Below are positions 9,808-19,300 of a DNA stretch of 64,000 nt, in pieces. Numbering within the stretch: position 1 is the stretch's first letter; the number at the start of each line of letters is the position of its first letter. Position numbers and translations under genes: made by a program. Origin of the DNA: Streptomyces blattellae. GTDB taxonomy: Bacteria; Actinomycetota; Actinomycetes; Streptomycetales; Streptomycetaceae. The notes beneath the pieces are model-generated. The model did not search any database, had not been told where the DNA came from, and saw nothing but the letters and a program-made list of their open reading frames with translations. The stretch spans positions 124,001 through 188,000 of the forward strand of contig NZ_WJBG01000111.1 of assembly GCF_009709555.1 (NCBI RefSeq), in the 5' to 3' direction.

Positions 9808-10223
9808 CACCGTGTCACTCCCCACCGCCGACAGAACCGCTCGTCCGTGTCCGAAGACCTGGCTCCCCAGTGGCTGCCCGGCTTGCGCTGTTTTACGCCG
9901 CCCAGGTGCGGGATGCGGCTCCTGTGGCCGATTCCGCCCCCAATTCCTGACAGAAGGACGAACGGCACGCCTCGAAGATTCCCAACGAACGTAAAATTCC
10001 GGCCAACCGGCCCTGGAAACGGCCGGATTGTTCACGACGGCGACCGCAGGACGGGGGAGGCAATCTCCCGCAATGACCGGACAACTCCCCACGACCCGTC
10101 ACTGTTGCGGACCTTCAGCTTCCGGACGCTTCTTCGAGTTACACATGCGTCAGTAGTAGGCTCGCGGCGTTTGTTGACGTACATGTGTACCCCCGGCCGG
10201 CGGGGGTCGTGCTGGGGGAGGCC
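9808..10223. other. Divergent intergenic region between the membrane-protein gene and cvnA
   Basis: These 416 bp contain no convincing gene and should carry the promoters of both flanking genes. The stretch near 10130-10190 is less GC-rich and contains TTGACG at about 10174, a possible -35 element for the conservon, but no matching -10 was convincing. Confidence 0.5.
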
Positions 10224-13106
10224 ATGCGCTTTCGCGGGAACTCGATCCGCCGGAAGATCGTGGCGCTGCTTCTCGTGCCGCTGGTGTCCCTGACGGCGAT
10301 CTGGGGCTTCGCCACGGTACTCACCGGACGTGAGGTGGGCCAGCTGTTCAACGTGTCGGAGGTCGTCGAGAACATCGGCTACCCGACCGAGGACACCGTC
10401 CGGGTGCTCCAGCAGGAACGCCGCCAGACCCTCGTCTATCTCGCCGACCCGCGCGCCTCCGACGGGCTCGCCGCGCTGCGCCGCAGCCGGACCGCCACCG
10501 ACGAGGCCGTCGCCGAGATCCGCAAGAACTCCCAGGACGCCGACGTACGCGACGCGCTGGGGCAGCGTACGGGCGAGCGGTTGACCACACTCCTGGACGC
10601 CCTCGACGGCATCGGGTCCCTGCGCCGCAGCGTCGAGGACGGCACCGTCAACCGCGCCCAGGCCTTCAACCTCTACAACCGGCTCGTCGACCCCTGCTAC
10701 GTCCTGCTCACCAACCTCCACGTCGTGGACGACGTGGACCTGGACAAGCAGTACCGGGCCCTCGTCAACCTCGCCCGGGCCCGCGAACTGCTCTCCCGCG
10801 AGGACGCCCTCCTCGGGTCCGCGCTGATCGTCGGCAGGATCACCCGCGGCGAGTCCCGGGACATCGCCGGCCTCGTGGCCCAGCGCACGCTGTTGTACGA
10901 CGTCAACCTGCCGCTGCTGCCCTCCTCGGAGCGCGACCGCTACGAGCGTTTCTGGAAGAACGCCGCCAGCGCCCCGCTGCGCGTGGCCGAAGAATCCGTC
11001 GGCTCCTCCTCCGGCACCGGCACGCCCAGCGACGTCACCGCACAGAGCTGGGACACCGCCGCCGGCGATGTGCTCGATGAACTCGCCACCCTCAACGACC
11101 AGGCGCACGACCGCTATCAGGACCGGGTGCGCCCGGTCGCGATCGGCGTCATCGCCCAGGCCGCCATCGCCGGCGTCCTCGGCCTGATCGCGCTGCTCCT
11201 CTCGCTCTTCCTGTCCGTGCGCGTCGGCCGCACCCTCATCCGCGACCTGCGGCAACTGCGCCTGGAGGCGCATGAGGCGTCCGGCGTACGCCTGCCCAGC
11301 GTGATGCGCCGCCTCTCGGTCGGCGAACAGGTCGACGTGGAGACGGAGGTCCCGCGCCTGGAGTACGACAAGAACGAGATCGGCGAGGTCGGTCAAGCCC
11401 TCAACACCCTGCAGCGAGCCGCCGTCGAGGCCGCCGTCAAACAGGCCGAACTGCGTGCCGGGGTCTCCGAGGTCTTCGTGAACCTCGCCCGGCGCAGCCA
11501 GGTACTGCTGCACAAGCAGCTCACCCTGCTCGACACCATGGAGCGCAGGACCGAGGACACCGAGGAACTCGCCGACCTCTTCCGGCTCGACCACCTCACC
11601 ACCCGCATGCGCCGGCATGCCGAGGGCCTGGTGATCCTGTCCGGCGCCGCGCCCTCCCGGCAGTGGCGCAAGCCCGTCCAGCTCATGGACGTCGTACGCG
11701 CCGCAGTCGCCGAGGTGGAGGACTACGAGCGTATCGAGGTGCGCCGACTGCCCCGGGTCGCCGTCACTGGCCCGGCCGTCGCGGACCTCACCCATCTCGT
11801 CGCCGAACTCCTGGAGAACGCCACGGTGTTCTCCCCGCCGCACACCGCCGTCCAGGTTCTCGGCGAACGCGTCGCCAACGGCTTCACCCTTGAGATCCAC
11901 GACCGCGGCCTCGGCATGGCCGCCGACGCGCTCCTGGACGCCAACCTCCGGCTCGCCGAGACACCCGAGTTCGAGCTGTCCGACACCGACCGGCTGGGCC
12001 TGTTCGTGGTCAGCCGGCTCGCCCAGCGGCAGAACGTACGCGTCTCCCTCCAGCCCTCCCCGTACGGCGGCACCACCGCGGTCGTCTTCATCCCCGACGC
12101 GCTGCTGACGGACGACGTCCCGGACACCAACGGCCTCGGCTTCCGCCTCGACCGGGACCGTCCGTCCAAGGAGGCCGAGCTGGAGGAGAGCCGCCGCGCC
12201 GCGCTCTCCCAGGTGCCCGTACAGCTCCCCGGTCTGCCGCCCGTCCTCCTGGACGGGCCGGTCGAACTTGAGGCCCCCGTCGACCTGGACGCCCTGAACG
12301 ACTTCCGGGGCGGTTTCGGCGACGAGGACAGCGAACGCGGGGGACTCTTCCGGCCCCGCGGCCCCGCCTCGGCGGGTCTCCCCGGTGAACAGCACCATCC
12401 CGCCGACCCCGGTGCGGACGACCGTCCGGGCACGCCGGTCCCGCTGCCCCGCCGCGGCGCCCCCAAGCTGGTCAGCTCGCACGGACGTCCGGTCACCGAG
12501 GAACAGCGGCCCCGGCGCGAGGACGAGGACTCCGCAGACTCGCCCCCCGCCCTCCCGAAGCGCACACGGCGTGCCGCCATCGCGTCGGCGGCACAAGAGG
12601 CCAGACACCAGTCGCAACCGGAATCCGGACCGGAGACCCGGCACGAGGGCAGGCTGGAATCCGGTCCGGAGAGTCGTCGCGAAGGCTGGCTGGAAACCGG
12701 TCCGCAGAGCCGTCACGAAGGCCGGCTGGAGTCCGGTCCGCAGAGTCGAGGCGAAGGCCGGCTGGAAACCGGTCCGGAGACCAGACACGAGCGCAGACCG
12801 GAAATCCGCGTGGGCGCCGGACACGAGCCCGGTCGGGACGGCCACGCGGCGCAGACCGCCGGCTCGGGCACGGCGCCCCTGCCCCGCCGCGTCCGCCAGG
12901 CCAACTTGGCCCCGCAGCTCAAAATCTCTGCCGAGCAGCGCACCGAGCAGCGGGCGGAGCCCGCTGAACGGGACGCCGACGAGGTACGCAGCCGTATGGC
13001 CTCGCTCCAGCGCGGCTGGCAGCGCGGCCGTCAAGAGAACGCCGCGGGCGACAATGGCCCCAGCGGCACAGCACCACAACGAACGACTAAGGGGGACGGT
13101 CGATGA
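10224..13106 (+). CDS. cvnA: Conservon sensor histidine-kinase-like protein (CvnA)
   Basis: A 960-residue membrane sensor. It has a TM segment at about 11-32, an extracellular sensing region of about 270 residues, a second TM at about 305-335 followed by a HAMP-like linker, and a HATPase domain with the N box (ENATVFSPP, near 531) and G box (DRGLGM, near 560). As in other conservon kinases, an obvious HisKA phospho-acceptor is not apparent. The C-terminal 350 residues are polar and low in complexity, including five 12-residue repeats. In Streptomyces conservons CvnA works with CvnB, CvnC and the GTPase CvnD in a membrane-associated, G-protein-like signalling complex. ATG 10224 is preferred to the longer frame from 10185 because GGGGGAG lies just upstream. 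The stop overlaps the next start (ATGA). Confidence 0.92.
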   Translation: MRFRGNSIRRKIVALLLVPLVSLTAIWGFATVLTGREVGQLFNVSEVVENIGYPTEDTVRVLQQERRQTLVYLADPRASDGLAALRRSRTATDEAVAEIRKNSQDADVRDALGQRTGERLTTLLDALDGIGSLRRSVEDGTVNRAQAFNLYNRLVDPCYVLLTNLHVVDDVDLDKQYRALVNLARARELLSREDALLGSALIVGRITRGESRDIAGLVAQRTLLYDVNLPLLPSSERDRYERFWKNAASAPLRVAEESVGSSSGTGTPSDVTAQSWDTAAGDVLDELATLNDQAHDRYQDRVRPVAIGVIAQAAIAGVLGLIALLLSLFLSVRVGRTLIRDLRQLRLEAHEASGVRLPSVMRRLSVGEQVDVETEVPRLEYDKNEIGEVGQALNTLQRAAVEAAVKQAELRAGVSEVFVNLARRSQVLLHKQLTLLDTMERRTEDTEELADLFRLDHLTTRMRRHAEGLVILSGAAPSRQWRKPVQLMDVVRAAVAEVEDYERIEVRRLPRVAVTGPAVADLTHLVAELLENATVFSPPHTAVQVLGERVANGFTLEIHDRGLGMAADALLDANLRLAETPEFELSDTDRLGLFVVSRLAQRQNVRVSLQPSPYGGTTAVVFIPDALLTDDVPDTNGLGFRLDRDRPSKEAELEESRRAALSQVPVQLPGLPPVLLDGPVELEAPVDLDALNDFRGGFGDEDSERGGLFRPRGPASAGLPGEQHHPADPGADDRPGTPVPLPRRGAPKLVSSHGRPVTEEQRPRREDEDSADSPPALPKRTRRAAIASAAQEARHQSQPESGPETRHEGRLESGPESRREGWLETGPQSRHEGRLESGPQSRGEGRLETGPETRHERRPEIRVGAGHEPGRDGHAAQTAGSGTAPLPRRVRQANLAPQLKISAEQRTEQRAEPAERDADEVRSRMASLQRGWQRGRQENAAGDNGPSGTAPQRTTKGDGR
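12627..12806 (+). repeat. Five 36-bp imperfect tandem repeats in the cvnA 3' part
   Basis: Units begin at 12627, 12663, 12699, 12735 and 12771 and encode the 12-residue pattern GPETRHEGRLES with variations (GPESRREGWLET, GPQSRHEGRLES, GPQSRGEGRLET). The charged repeats lie in the cytoplasmic tail after the ATPase domain. Confidence 0.85.
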
Positions 13107-13540
13107 CCGCACCGAAGGTGACCGGCCACGGCGACACAGGCAGGACAGGCGAGCTGAACTGGCTCTTGGACGACCTGGTGGACCGCGTCGCGAGCATCCG
13201 CAAGGCCGTCGTGCTCTCCGGCGACGGCCTTGCGACGGGGGCGTCCAAGGACCTGACCCGGGAGGACAGCGAGCATCTGGCCGCCGTCGCCTCCGGCTTC
13301 CACAGCCTCGCCAAGGGGGTGGGCCGGCACTTCGAGGCGGGCAGCGTCCGGCAGACGGTCGTCGAGCTGGACGAGGCCTTCCTGTTCGTGACGGCCGCCG
13401 GCGACGGCAGCTGCCTCGCCGTCCTCTCGGACGCGGACTCCGACGTCGGTCAGGTCGCCTACGAGATGACGCTCCTCGTGAAGCGGGTCGGCGTACATCT
13501 GGGTGCCGCTCCACGTACAGATCTGCCTGCGGGCGGGTAG
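13103..13540 (+). CDS. cvnB: Conservon roadblock/LC7 protein (CvnB)
   Basis: A 145-residue protein opening with ELNWLLDDLVDRVASIRKAV and carrying GDGSCLAVL and the VAYEMTLLVKRVG helix, the pattern of roadblock/LC7 proteins of Streptomyces conservons and MglB-type GTPase regulators. It is expected to bind CvnD and modulate its GTPase cycle. The start ATG overlaps the cvnA stop by 4 bp, so translation is coupled, and cvnC follows after 9 bp. Confidence 0.93.
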   Translation: MTAPKVTGHGDTGRTGELNWLLDDLVDRVASIRKAVVLSGDGLATGASKDLTREDSEHLAAVASGFHSLAKGVGRHFEAGSVRQTVVELDEAFLFVTAAGDGSCLAVLSDADSDVGQVAYEMTLLVKRVGVHLGAAPRTDLPAGG

Positions 13541-13549
13541 TGGGATGAC

Positions 13550-13945
13550 ATGAGCGGAGACGGTCAGGGAAGAAGCCACTGGTTCGACGACGAGGCCGGA
13601 CCGGTCGTCCGTCCGTACGCCATGACACGCGGCCGCACCAGCCATGCGGGCCAGCACCGCCTGGACCTGATCGCGGTGGTCGTCACGGAACCCCACGCGG
13701 ACGACTCGGAAGCCGACCAGGCGCTGTCTCCGGAGCATGTGGACATCGTCGGCCTGTGCCGTGACGCGCCGCAGTCGGTCGCCGAGCTGGCCTCCGAACT
13801 CGACCTGCCCATCGGCGTCGTACGCGTCCTCATCGGTGACCTCGTGGACGAGGAACTCGTCCACGTGAATCGCCCGGTACCGCCCGCGGAGCTGCCGGAC
13901 GAGAGCGTGCTGCGTGATGTGATCAACGGGCTCCGGGCCCTGTGA
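13550..13945 (+). CDS. cvnC: Conservon DUF742 protein (CvnC)
   Basis: A 131-residue DUF742 protein, recognised by VRPYAMTRGRT near the N-terminus and the winged-helix-like segment QSVAELASELDLPIGVVRVL. It is the third component of the conservon set. Its end overlaps by 23 bp the end of the convergent thioesterase gene. In a typical conservon cvnD would begin within a few bases of this stop; here the next gene is on the opposite strand and belongs to another pathway. Confidence 0.92.
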   Translation: MSGDGQGRSHWFDDEAGPVVRPYAMTRGRTSHAGQHRLDLIAVVVTEPHADDSEADQALSPEHVDIVGLCRDAPQSVAELASELDLPIGVVRVLIGDLVDEELVHVNRPVPPAELPDESVLRDVINGLRAL

Positions 13946-14405
13946 CCACCGGTCCGATCGACCGGCCCGCCCATCCGGGCGGCTCCTCCGCGAGCGCCGC
14001 GAGGCGCTCGCGGATCTCGGGCGGGAACGGCACGTCGCGGCCCGCCCCCTGATCTACGTGCAGCATCAGCAGCTCAATCGTTGCGACCGGGTCGGGCTCC
14101 GCTCGCGGCCCTTCGACGACGTACATCTCATGTGTGAACCGCGCCTTCTTCCCGGCTGCGCCCAGCACGCGCGTGTGGACGGCGAGTTGGGAGCCCTCCA
14201 ATACCTCCCGCAGGTAGCGGACGTGTGACTCGGCCGTGTAGAGCGAGCAGCAGGTGCGCTCGCGGTACGCGGCGTCCAGACCTGTACGCTCCATCAGCTC
14301 GTCCGTCGCGAAGCCGAAGACGAGGACGTAGTACGCCTCGCTCAGATGCCCGTTGTAGTCGATCCACTCGGGGCGCGCGGTCTCCCGGAACAGTGGCAGG
14401 CTCAC
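13923..14405 (-). CDS. Acyl-CoA thioesterase of the carnitine pathway (betainyl-CoA thioesterase-like)
   Basis: A 160-residue hot-dog-fold thioesterase. EWIDYNGHLSEAYYVLVFGF contains the active-site-type D-x-N-G-H-L motif seen in 4-hydroxybenzoyl-CoA-like and carnitine-operon thioesterases. In carnitine degradation the matching enzyme hydrolyses betainyl-CoA to glycine betaine. Start GTG 14405 overlaps the stop of the upstream frame (GTGA), a normal operon junction. The upstream partner genes are collapsed, so this intact gene has probably lost its pathway; it may still act on another acyl-CoA. Confidence 0.8.
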   Translation of the reverse strand: MSLPLFRETARPEWIDYNGHLSEAYYVLVFGFATDELMERTGLDAAYRERTCCSLYTAESHVRYLREVLEGSQLAVHTRVLGAAGKKARFTHEMYVVEGPRAEPDPVATIELLMLHVDQGAGRDVPFPPEIRERLAALAEEPPGWAGRSIGPVVTGPGAR

Positions 14406-14932
14406 TCGGCACCGGTCCCGGGCAGACGGCGGGTGGCGCGCAGGACGTCCATGACGCCCCGGTCCTGTTCGCCGACGAGATCGGCGATCGTACGGTGCTC
14501 TGCGACGTCGTCGCAGCCGGCCACCACCGCGCCGTGGAGAGCCGTGTCCAGCCCAGGTGCCTCCAAGCGGGTCCACGGGGACTTCAGGGACGGTCCGAAG
14601 TGGTCGAGCATATGGGCCATGCCGCCCTCGCCGCCCGTGAGTGCGAAGGCGGGCATCGGGCCCATCACCGCCCAGCGCCGGCCCGGCCTTTCGGTGACGG
14701 ACAGGTCTGTCTCGCGCGCCGTCGCCTCGCCGTTGGACACCATGTTCAGCAGCAACTCCTCGACATGCGGCAGCCGTTCGAGGCAACCGACGGGTCCGTC
14801 CCGGTCGCCTTGATGCGCTCGACAACCTCGCGAGTCGTGGGAGGGCACGCCGGTCTCCGGGGCGCGGGCATGGACGTGCACGGCGGCGGCACCGGTCTCG
14901 GCGGCGCAGGTGATGATGACGTCCTGGTTCAT
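14402..14932 (-). pseudogene. Relic fusing the start of a BKACE gene to the end of an L-carnitine dehydrogenase gene
   Basis: The frame starts MNQDVIITCA and soon gives VHVHARAPETGVPS, both characteristic of the N-terminal part of beta-keto acid cleavage enzymes (DUF849); the roughly 30 residues normally between them are missing. At 14785-14829 the BKACE-like sequence EVVERIKATGTDPSV continues in another frame, showing a frameshift. From about 14775 onward the sequence changes to the C-terminal part of a carnitine 3-dehydrogenase (MVSNGEATARE, RRWAVMGP, GGEGGMAHMLDHFGP). Most of both catalytic domains is absent, including the Rossmann fold. The remaining 176-codon frame ends overlapping the thioesterase start, as expected from a former BKACE-dehydrogenase-thioesterase operon. 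Confidence 0.8.
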
Positions 14933-14951
14933 GATCGCGCTGGTTCCTCTC

Positions 14952-15003
14952 TGAGCCGCTGGTCTCCCACCGGGTCTGAGCTGCGGGTCTCCCACTGGGC
15001 TGA
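14952..15003. repeat. Imperfect direct repeat upstream of the carnitine relic
   Basis: On the + strand the pattern CTGAGC-GC-GGTCTCCCAC-GGG occurs twice in succession with a period of about 25 bp, just upstream of the start of the leftward pseudogene. It could be an old regulator-binding site or a simple duplication. Confidence 0.4.
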
Positions 15004-15177
15004 GATGAAGCAATGAACCGCCGGAGTGCTCGCATTGTGAGCCTTCATCGCGGACTACGAACATGCGCTGCGGTGCGGCGGCACGTCAAGAGCGCCGAAC
15101 CTCAGCGGTCCTCCACACCTAAGTCCCTCAGCTGCCCTCAGCTCCCCAGTTCCTCAGCCGCCCTACGTACCTACGTC

Positions 15178-16038
15178 CTACGTCCGAGCAGCCGCCGCGA
15201 TCTCCTCCGCCGCCGCCCGCGCCAGCGCCCCCAGGTCCGCGAACCGCGCCTCGGTCACCCGGTCCTGCGGCCCCCAGATGCCGACCACGGCGAACGGCTC
15301 GCCGCGGCTGCCGAGCACCGGCGCGGACACCCCGTGCAGATTCCGCTCCGTCTCACCCGCGCAGACGCTGTATCCGCGCTCCCGCGTCCGCGCGAACTCC
15401 TCCCACAACCGCCCCCGGTCGGTGACGGTCGTGCCGGTGAACGCGGTCAGCGGCTCTGCGAGCAGCGACTCCGCTTCCTCCTTCGGCAACCAGGCCAGCA
15501 GCGCCTTGCCCGTGGACGTGGCGTGCAGCGGCACCTGCCGTCCCAGCCACTTGGCGCTCAGGACCACCGGCGGGGTCACTTCGTCGATGTACGTCAGCCC
15601 GAGCTGCTGTACGACGGCGAGGTTGGCGGTCTCTCCGGTCTGCTCGCTGACCCGGCGAAGCGTGCCGTGTGCGCGCCGGATCAGCCCGTCGAAGCCCGCC
15701 GCCGATGCCATCCGAGCGACTGCGAAACCGATGGTGTACCGATTGCCGACGGGGTCGCGCTCCACCAGGCCGTACCGCTCCAGCGTGGACAGCAGCCGCC
15801 ATGCCGTGGCCCGGTTGAGCCCGCACTGCGCCGCCAGGTTCGAGGCCGTGTCGCCGCCCGGCGCACTGTCTGCGGTCGCCTGGAGCAGCGCGATCGCCCG
15901 TTCCAGGGATTGGACCCTGCCCGACGATCCGCCCGCCTCGACGGCCGGGGCGGACTCGCTGTCGCCAGGGGTTCGCCGGGGGTCCGGCATTCGCATCTTC
16001 CCGGGCTCCTTGACGGCTGGTGGGATCGGCCCCTTCAC
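15178..16038 (-). CDS. IclR-family transcriptional regulator
   Basis: A protein of about 286 residues with the N-terminal winged helix (SLERAIALLQA, then LAAQCGLNRATAWRLLSTLE) and the C-terminal effector-binding domain (STGKALLAWLP, GYSVCAGETERNLHGVSAPV). IclR proteins bind small metabolites and usually control a neighbouring catabolic gene. It is divergent from the 5-oxoprolinase gene, its most likely target, with 285 bp between them. The first ATG is taken; starts at internal Met residues 15 or 17 would remove a tail with no conserved features. It could formerly have controlled the decayed carnitine genes downstream of it. Confidence 0.88.
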   Translation of the reverse strand: MKGPIPPAVKEPGKMRMPDPRRTPGDSESAPAVEAGGSSGRVQSLERAIALLQATADSAPGGDTASNLAAQCGLNRATAWRLLSTLERYGLVERDPVGNRYTIGFAVARMASAAGFDGLIRRAHGTLRRVSEQTGETANLAVVQQLGLTYIDEVTPPVVLSAKWLGRQVPLHATSTGKALLAWLPKEEAESLLAEPLTAFTGTTVTDRGRLWEEFARTRERGYSVCAGETERNLHGVSAPVLGSRGEPFAVVGIWGPQDRVTEARFADLGALARAAAEEIAAAART

Positions 16039-16061
16039 TTACGTGACTATCGCTCCCCATA

Positions 16062-16096
16062 TTCGCACTATCCGTGCCGTCATCGCGTAATGCGAA
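16062..16096. promoter_or_regulatory. Possible IclR operator (inverted half-sites)
   Basis: TTCGCA at 16062-16067 and its complement TGCGAA at 16091-16096 lie in the divergent gap between the IclR gene and the 5-oxoprolinase gene, close to the IclR start. The half-sites are 23 bp apart. Position supports a regulatory role; the sequence alone does not prove it. Confidence 0.3.
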
Positions 16097-16323
16097 CGAC
16101 ATTCACCGTTGTCCCCAACGCCTCTCATTCGGCTGCGGGCATTCGAACTCACCAGGACGCCAAGGCGGAACCGCGAGGCTTCGCCGAGAGGCGCCGCCCG
16201 CTGCGGACAGAGCACGGACGCGGCCCTCCCGATATGATCTGACTGATCGTCGACGACCCTCGGCAACTCGTTCGCAACCGGGCTGCCGACGGGGTTCCGA
16301 GCAGCGCGATCGGGGAGACACAC

Positions 16324-19300
16324 GTGACGACGGGCTGGCAGTTCTGGGTCGACCGAGGCGGCACCTTCACGGACATCGTCGCGCGACGCCCCGACGGCCG
16401 GCTCCTCACCCACAAGCTCCTTTCCGACAACCCCGCGCGCTATGCCGATGCGGCAGTCGCCGGCGTACGCGAACTGCTGGACGGCTCCCACGCCCCTGTC
16501 GAGGCTGTCCGGATGGGGACGACCGTCGCCACGAACGCCCTCCTGGAACGCAAGGGCGAGCGCACCCTCCTGGTCATCACCCGTGGCTTCCGCGACGCCC
16601 TCCGGATCGCTTACCAGAACCGTCCTCGCATCTTCGCCCGCCGTATCGAACTCCCCGAACTGCTCTATGAGCGGGTCGTCGAGGTCGACGAGCGCATCGC
16701 CGCCGACGGCACCGTCCTGCGCGCGCCCGACCTGGACGCCCTGGCCGTGCCTCTCCAGGAGGCGTACGACGACGGGATCCGGGCCGTGGCGGTGGTCTGC
16801 ATGCACAGTCACCTCCACCCCGCCCACGAACAGGCCGCCGGCGAGCTGGCCACCCGTATCGGCTTCCCGCAGATCTCGCTGTCCAGCGAGGTCAGCCCGC
16901 TGATGAAGCTCGTCCCGCGCGGGGACACCGCCGTCGTCGACGCCTACCTGTCGCCCGTGCTGCGGCGCTACGTCCAGCATGTCGCCGACGAACTCGAAGG
17001 CGTGCGGCTGATGTTCATGCAGTCCAACGGCGGGCTCGCGGAAGCCGGGCAGTTCCGCGGGAAGGACGCCATCCTGTCCGGGCCCGCCGGCGGCATCGTC
17101 GGCATGGCCCGCATGTCGCAACTGGCCGGCTTCGACCAGGTCATCGGCTTCGACATGGGCGGCACATCCACGGACGTCTCGCACTTCGCGGGCGAGTACG
17201 AACGCGTCTTCAGCACGCAGATCGCCGGAGTCCGGCTGCGCGCTCCCATGCTGGACATCCACACCGTCGCGGCCGGCGGCGGCTCGGTCCTCCACTTCGA
17301 CGGTTCCCGCTACCGCGTAGGGCCGGACTCGGCGGGAGCGGACCCGGGGCCTGCCTGCTACCGGGGTGGCGGCCCGCTTGCCGTGACCGACGCCAATGTC
17401 ATGCTCGGCCGCATCCAACCCGCCCATTTCCCCAAGGTGTTCGGCCCCGACGGCGATCAGCCCCTGGACGACGCGCTCGTCCGCGACCGGTTCGCCGCCC
17501 TCGCCCGTGAGATCCGGGAGCAGACCGGCGACGACCGCACACCGGAGCAGGTCGCCGAAGGCTACCTGCAGATCGCCGTCGCCAACATCGCCAACGCGGT
17601 CAAGCGGATCTCCGTCCAGAAGGGCCACGACGTCACCCGCTACGCCCTCACCACCTTCGGTGGTGCGGGAGGCCAGCACGCGTGCATGGTCGCCGACTCG
17701 CTCGGCATCCGCACCGTCCTCGTGCCGCCCATGGCCGGTGTGCTCTCCGCGCTCGGCATCGGGCTCGCCGACACCACCGCCATGCGCGAGCAGTCCGTCG
17801 AGGCACCCTTGGAGCCCGCCTCGATGCCAGCCGTCCTCAAGACCGCCGACGACCTGGAGAGCGCCGCCCGCGCCGAACTCCTCGCCGAGGACATTCCCGA
17901 GGACCGCATCCGGATCACCCGACGTGCCCAGCTCCGCTACGACGGCACCGACACCACCCTCACCGTCGAGCTCACCGAGCCCGACACCATGCGGCACGCC
18001 TTCGAAGAACGTCATCGCGCCACGTACTCCTTCACGCTCGACCGCCCGGTCGTCGTCGAAGCCCTCTCCGTGGAAGCCACCGGCATCACCGAACCCCCCG
18101 ATCTCTCCGCTCTCGCCCCGTTCGCAGCCGCCCCTGACGGCCGATCCGCCGTGCCGGACACCGTCCGCCTCCACACGGGCGGCGCCTGGCGCGACGTACC
18201 CCTCCACCGCCGCGAGGATCTGCCCCCCGGCGAAACCGTCACCGGCCCCGCGATCATCACCGAAGCCAGTGCGACGACCGTCGTCGATGACGGCTGGCGG
18301 GCCGCGACGACCGACGACGGGCATCTGGTCATGGAACGCGCGGCGATTACGCAGAGTTCCGATCTCGGCACAAAGGCTGATCCCGTTCTGCTGGAGGTCT
18401 TCAACAACCTCTTTATGTCCATCGCCGAACAGATGGGTGCCCGGCTGGAGTCCACCGCCCAGTCCGTCAACATCAAGGAGCGCCTGGACTTCTCCTGCGC
18501 CCTCTTCGACCCGGACGGAAACCTGGTGGCCAACGCCCCGCACATCCCCGTCCACCTGGGCTCGATGGGCACCAGCGTCAAGGAGGTCATCCGGCGGCGC
18601 GGCTCCGGGATGTGCCCCGGCGACACCTACGCCGTCAACGACCCGTACCACGGCGGCACCCACCTCCCCGACGTCACCGTGATCACCCCGGTCTTCGACA
18701 CCGAGGACACGGAACGTAACCGGATCCTCTTCTACGTCGCCTCCCGCGGCCACCACGCCGAGATCGGCGGCATCGCGCCCGGTTCCATGCCGGCCAACAG
18801 CCGCACCATCGAAGAGGAGGGGATCCTCTTCGACAACTGGCTGCTTGCCGAAGCGGGCCGCTTCCGCGAGGCGGAGACGCTGCGCCTCCTCACCGAGGCG
18901 CGCTATCCCTCCCGCAACCCGAAGACCAATCTCGCCGACCTGCGCGCCCAGATCGCCGCCAACCAGAAGGGCGTCGACGAAGTCGCCCGCATGATCGAGA
19001 ACTTCGGCCTCGACGTCGTCCAGGCGTACATGCGGCACGTGCAGGACAACGCGGAGGAAGCCGTGCGCCGCGTCATCGACGCGCTGGACGACGGCGCGTA
19101 CGCCTACGAGACCGACTCAGGCGCCGTCATCCGGGTCAGCGTGCGCGTCGACCGCGAAAACCGCTCCGCGACGGTCGACTTCACGGGGACCTCATCCCAG
19201 CTGGCCTCCAACTTCAACGCCCCCCTCGCGGTCGTCAACGCGGCAGTGCTCTACGTCTTCCGCACCTTGGTCGCCGACGACATCCCCCTCAACGACGGCT

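Noticed and set aside
10032..13628. 1,198-codon open frame antisense to cvnA, cvnB and cvnC
   Set aside because: It mirrors three well-supported genes on the other strand; high third-position GC leaves antisense frames open. Its translation is Arg/Gly-rich without domains.
16039..19038. 999-codon frame antisense to the 5-oxoprolinase gene
   Set aside because: Same GC-driven shadow effect; no ribosome site and no domain, while the + strand is a textbook oxoprolinase.
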